A DNA stretch of 11,013 nt from an uncultured Candidatus Altimarinota bacterium (lineage in GTDB: Bacteria; Patescibacteriota; Gracilibacteria; BD1-5; UBA6164), in the NCBI GenBank assembly GCA_938015605.1, contig CALLPO010000065.1, positions 1-11,013 of the forward strand, written 5' to 3'. The position numbers and the translations under genes were made by a program. Positions 8,945 to 11,013 of the stretch are shown piece by piece (position 1 is the first letter of the stretch; each line of letters begins with the position of its first letter). The notes under the pieces were generated by a model. The model did not search any database and was not told where the DNA came from. It was given only the letters and a program-made list of their open reading frames with translations.

Positions 8945-9061
8945 TTTTAAATTATTAGATAAAGCACATTTTATAATACATTTTTCATTATTAAATATAT
9001 TAATTCTAATAACTCCAAGTATACCTGAAAAATTACTTCTATAACTTTAAATCAAATAAAA

Positions 9062-9634
9062 CTATTTACCTTGTTTTTCAGAATTCGTATCACTATTCTT
9101 AAAGGCCCTATTTACAAAAACCCTACGTTCTCAAGAAGTTATTGGTTTGACTCCATGAATTGCCTCACGATGTGTTGGAAACACAAGTACATCTCAAATA
9201 TCTAATTTAAAAGACTCTCTCAAAATAGGGAAATACAACTCTCATCAACAATAATTTAACTTATTTGACAGTCAAAGTACGACCGTGTAATCTCATAAAA
9301 TAATCGGTTGTCCATTTCTAGCTGATGCATAAATTTCCTTTAATCCATCCACCTCATCATAATGTGGCTTAAATCATATACCTTTTGAGTATTGATAAAT
9401 CACTCATTGCTGCTTAATTATTGGAATTAAAACATCAGCCAATTCACTTTCAAGAACCGATATTAATATTTCATTATATTCAGGTAAAGTAGAAGCAAAT
9501 TCCGAATCTCTAAATTTTTCATTAATTTCTCATTTAAATCACCTTCTTCTTTTTATACATGAATCGAAAAACTCATTTAATTTTTCACATTCATTTTTAT
9601 CAATTATTCAATCAAAAAAATATATTTGATTCAT
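9062..9634 (-). CDS. Prolyl-4-hydroxylase-like 2OG-Fe(II) oxygenase
   Basis: A 190-aa single-domain dioxygenase that would use O2, 2-oxoglutarate and Fe(II) to hydroxylate a substrate. Domain order matches the P4Hc type: lead segment IYFFDGIIDKNECEKLNEFF (residues 4-23), YQYSKGIGFKPHYDE with iron ligands His91 and Asp93, GDYTVVLGLSNKLN, the CGGELYFP strand, and GDVLVFPTHREAIHGVKP with distal iron ligand His160 followed by TSGERR (Arg170, 2OG binding). Eleven of 16 glycines are TGA. It is the first gene of the minus-strand cluster. The ATG at 9634 is preferred because the family's lead segment follows at once; a TTG at 9697 in the same frame would add 21 residues. The substrate (free amino acid, peptide or protein residue) is unknown. 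It resembles the oxygenase half of the next gene in motifs, but the two differ enough not to look like a recent duplication. Confidence 0.9.
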
Positions 9635-9667
9635 ATCATTTGATTTTATAAAATGCTTACGTCTAAA

Positions 9668-9716
9668 ATAATACTTTACTAACTTAAGTCAATACAATTT
9701 AGCGAAATATTGTCAA
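9668..9716 (-). promoter_or_regulatory. Candidate promoter region of the oxygenase-ligase cluster
   Basis: Two overlapping options on the minus strand. TTGTAT (9697-9692) with an 18-bp spacer and TATTAT (9673-9668, 5 of 6) would give a leader of about 27 nt to the ATG at 9634. An exact TTGACA (9716-9711) is also present but has only a poor -10 (TATTGA, 9694-9689). Neither is decisive. The 149-nt gap after nrdR holds no terminator that I can see. Confidence 0.3.
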
Positions 9717-9783
9717 CTACTCTAACCCTTATATAAATCAAAAGCTCTCTACCTTCTTCATTCTGCAGTCTAATTTCCTCTAT

Positions 9784-10218
9784 CTACCTCAAAAACTCCT
9801 TAAAATCCTTCTTCGTCTCAAATTCCATAAACACTGAAGCGAATCTTACGTAGGCGATGTCGTCCTCATCTCTGAGCATATCAAGAACATCCTCTCCTAT
9901 AGTTTTAGATTCGATTTGTTTTCCGCTCCCAGATCGCTTGTTTTCTAGCTTTGAGATAATCTCATCGATTCTTTCTAGTGAGAAATTATTTTTCCCAAAA
10001 GCTACTACGAGAGCCCTTTTGAGTTTGTCTCTGTCATACATTTGTTTGGCTCCATCTCTTTTGATCACGATCAAATCAGTCACGGCTACTTTTTCATAGG
10101 TCGTGAATCTCTGCTGACAGTATTCACAAGATCTTCTTCTCCTGATCCCCAAACCATCCTCTACTACTCTAGAGTCTATCACTTTCGTATCCATATTCGC
10201 ACATGCAGGACATTTCAT
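9784..10218 (-). CDS. nrdR: Transcriptional repressor NrdR
   Basis: A 144-aa zinc-ribbon/ATP-cone repressor of ribonucleotide reductase genes; it senses ATP and dATP and binds NrdR boxes. The N-terminal zinc ribbon reads MKCPACANMDTKVIDSR, then DGLGIRRRRSCEYCQQRFTT, with two CxxC pairs (Cys3/Cys6 and Cys31/Cys34) and the DNA-contacting RRRR. The ATP-cone starts at VIKRDGAKQMYDRDKLKRAL and runs to the end (AYVRFASVFMEFETKKDF). The start is set at ATG 10218 because NrdR proteins begin MxCP. A longer frame to ATG 10281 adds 21 residues that run into an inverted repeat and look non-coding. The length matches the family's roughly 150 aa. All seven glycines are GGN, with no TGA. An NrdR box lies about 330 nt upstream, which suggests self-regulation. 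No ribonucleotide reductase gene is in the window. Confidence 0.96.
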   Translation of the reverse strand: MKCPACANMDTKVIDSRVVEDGLGIRRRRSCEYCQQRFTTYEKVAVTDLIVIKRDGAKQMYDRDKLKRALVVAFGKNNFSLERIDEIISKLENKRSGSGKQIESKTIGEDVLDMLRDEDDIAYVRFASVFMEFETKKDFKEFLR

Positions 10219-10252
10219 TTTGCTAATTGAGAATGTAAAATATCTTGGTAGT

Positions 10253-10482
10253 TCGTCATTCAGAATCGGATGATGCTCCATGACTGAAAGGAATGGTTTG
10301 CATCATGCGATGTGGAATCCAGTCAGTCGCAAGGATTACTATGAAATATTATTCTTAATCACGGTTTGATCACTTAGATGATAGGATAAATCGTTATGGG
10401 TTGTCTCGAGACCCTGGATTCCACGTCGCATTATTCTACTCACTCGTAAACTCGTGAAGAACAATCCGACTCTGAATGACGA
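10253..10482. repeat. Nested imperfect inverted repeat (two opposed copies of a dispersed element, or MITE-like)
   Basis: The outer arms 10253-10271 (TCGTCATTCAGAATCGGAT) and 10464-10482 are reverse complements at 18 of 19 positions. The inner arms 10305-10322 (ATGCGATGTGGAATCCAG) and 10414-10431 match at 17 of 18. The spacing between outer and inner arm is nearly the same on both sides (33 and 32 nt) and this spacer is partly similar, so each side looks like one copy of a unit of about 70 nt in opposite orientation around a 91-nt centre. The centre holds a perfect palindrome GTCTCGAGAC (10403-10412). It sits in the upstream region of nrdR, 35 nt from the start codon, and has no coding content. 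Confidence 0.8.
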
Positions 10483-10548
10483 CTCTTCTTCATTCTTTAT
10501 TCTTTATTCTCAATCTTCAATTAATATCAATTCCGATTGATTAATTGG

Positions 10549-10564
10549 ACACAAAATATTGTGT
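10549..10564. promoter_or_regulatory. NrdR box (operator)
   Basis: ACACAAAATATTGTGT matches the NrdR-box consensus as I recall it (acaCwAtATaTwGwgt) at 15 of 16 positions. It is part of a perfect 8-bp inverted repeat GGACACAA/TTGTGTCC (10547-10566). Boxes usually occur in pairs about three helical turns apart; a second full box at that spacing is not seen, only a half-site-like GCACTAAAT at 10587. The most likely target is nrdR itself, on the minus strand. No T run follows on either strand, so it is not a terminator. Confidence 0.65.
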
Positions 10565-10578
10565 CCCTTCATTCTCAA

Positions 10579-11013
10579 TTATTTAGGCACTAAATACCTC
10601 TTATTACAATACGAAATATTCTTTAAAAATCACCTAAATCGAACAATATCTTCTCACTTTATTTCTTGCAGAAGTGCTCTTTTGTTCTTCTGGTCAATAA
10701 AATCAGATCGATTTGAAAGGGCGAGTTCGAAGTATTCGCTATTTTCGTCTAGCATCATCCATTGTTGGAGAATATCTTGGTATCTATCTAGGATATAGTC
10801 TAGCATCGCTTCAAAATCCTGTCTAAGACTAGGTCCCACCATGAGAATATCGGTGATAAAGACATATCTTAGAAGATCTGGCTCCAGACTTGTCGGATGT
10901 GCTTCCTGGATCTGTGAAACGTAAGTCAAGTATAAAGCAAAGCCAAACAGTGTTTCCCTAAGTGTTGAGAAAATACCCACGATGGCCAACTCAGAATAAT
11001 GAGCATCTAGGTG
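10579..11013 (-). CDS. Hypothetical protein, 5' end outside the window
   Basis: The frame is open to the window edge, with 144 residues visible and the N-terminus missing. A TGA at 10656-10654 looks like the end under the standard code, but with TGA as Gly the reading continues for 25 more residues (EIKGEDIVRFRGF..., ending YLVPK) to a TAA at 10581-10579. The visible part is mainly helical, with a hydrophobic segment (LFGFALYLTYV), then PDLLRYVFITDILMVGPSLR and an acidic amphipathic helix DFEAMLDYILDRYQDILQQW. I recognise no family or catalytic motif. It is on the same strand as nrdR but separated from it by 360 nt holding a repeat and an NrdR box, so cotranscription is doubtful. That it is coding is likely; the function is unknown. 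Confidence 0.7.

Larger units (their letters stand above)
10219..10578. other. Intergenic region upstream of nrdR
   Basis: These 360 nt hold no gene. From left to right they contain the nested inverted repeat (10253-10482), a pyrimidine-rich stretch with CATTCTTTATTCTTTATTCT (10490-10509), a small hairpin ATCAAT-TCCG-ATTGAT (10527-10542), and the NrdR box (10549-10564). I find no convincing -35/-10 pair for nrdR. Confidence 0.6.

Noticed and set aside
1124..9634. A cluster of pseudogenes with many nonsense codons
   Set aside because: All interruptions in these genes are TGA, never TAA or TAG, and they fall on conserved glycines. This is recoding, not decay. Only the 2693-3266 element has true TAG/TAA breaks and a frameshift.
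9857..10230. Plus-strand coding regions opposite nrdR
   Set aside because: They are antisense shadows of a well-conserved gene and have no family features.
10219..10281. Longer nrdR starting at ATG 10281
   Set aside because: The 21 extra residues run into the outer arm of the inverted repeat and do not resemble NrdR, whose proteins begin MxCPxC, as at 10218.
10547..10566. Hairpin as an intrinsic terminator
   Set aside because: The 8-bp stem has no T run on either strand and its core matches an NrdR box.
1..11013. CRISPR array, tRNA or rRNA genes
   Set aside because: No evenly spaced direct repeats and no cloverleaf with CCA-type end or rRNA motif was seen on either strand.

Overview
The window reads as DNA from a bacterium that uses UGA as glycine (NCBI code 25), which points to the Candidate Phyla Radiation lineages Absconditabacteria (SR1) or Gracilibacteria (BD1-5/GN02). 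The standard code breaks most genes here at TGA. With TGA read as Gly, nine full-length genes and one edge gene become continuous, and TGA falls on glycines that their families conserve: GRLD of an RsuA-type pseudouridine synthase, DIGCAPGSW of RlmE, GGFGLGLERL of an aspartyl-tRNA synthetase, the GSGSR motif of a nucleotidyltransferase, and ADHG of a phosphodiesterase. All genes end at TAA or TAG. None has a visible Shine-Dalgarno sequence.

Left part (1-2656). A short non-coding stretch precedes a predicted lipoprotein gene with a clear intrinsic terminator. Then rlmE (23S rRNA 2'-O-methyltransferase, minus strand) diverges from an RsuA/RluB-family pseudouridine synthase (plus strand). These two rRNA-modification genes look like ordinary core genes.

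Middle part (2657-9634). This stretch is AT-rich by eye and looks accessory. It opens with a decayed IS1595/IS1016-type transposase that itself carried TGA glycine codons. Next is an archaeal-type AspRS-like gene (minus), transcribed divergently from an alkaline-phosphatase-superfamily phosphodiesterase (plus). The phosphodiesterase runs tail to tail, with a 6-bp overlap, into a three-gene minus-strand cluster. In transcription order the cluster encodes a small prolyl-hydroxylase-like 2OG-Fe(II) oxygenase, a 539-aa fusion of an N-terminal nucleotidyltransferase with a C-terminal 2OG-Fe(II) oxygenase, and a GCS2/YbdK-like carboxylate-amine ligase. Hydroxylation, nucleotidyl transfer, ATP-dependent amide ligation and phosphodiester hydrolysis together suggest an undescribed pathway that builds or modifies a small amino-acid or peptide-like molecule. 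That role is inference; the enzyme families are read directly from motifs.

Right part (9635-11013). nrdR, the repressor of ribonucleotide reductase genes, is on the minus strand. About 330 nt upstream is a near-perfect NrdR box, and between the two lies a nested inverted repeat that looks like two opposed copies of a dispersed element. A gene of unknown function, cut by the window edge, follows; its apparent stop is a TGA, so it reads on to a TAA next to the NrdR box.
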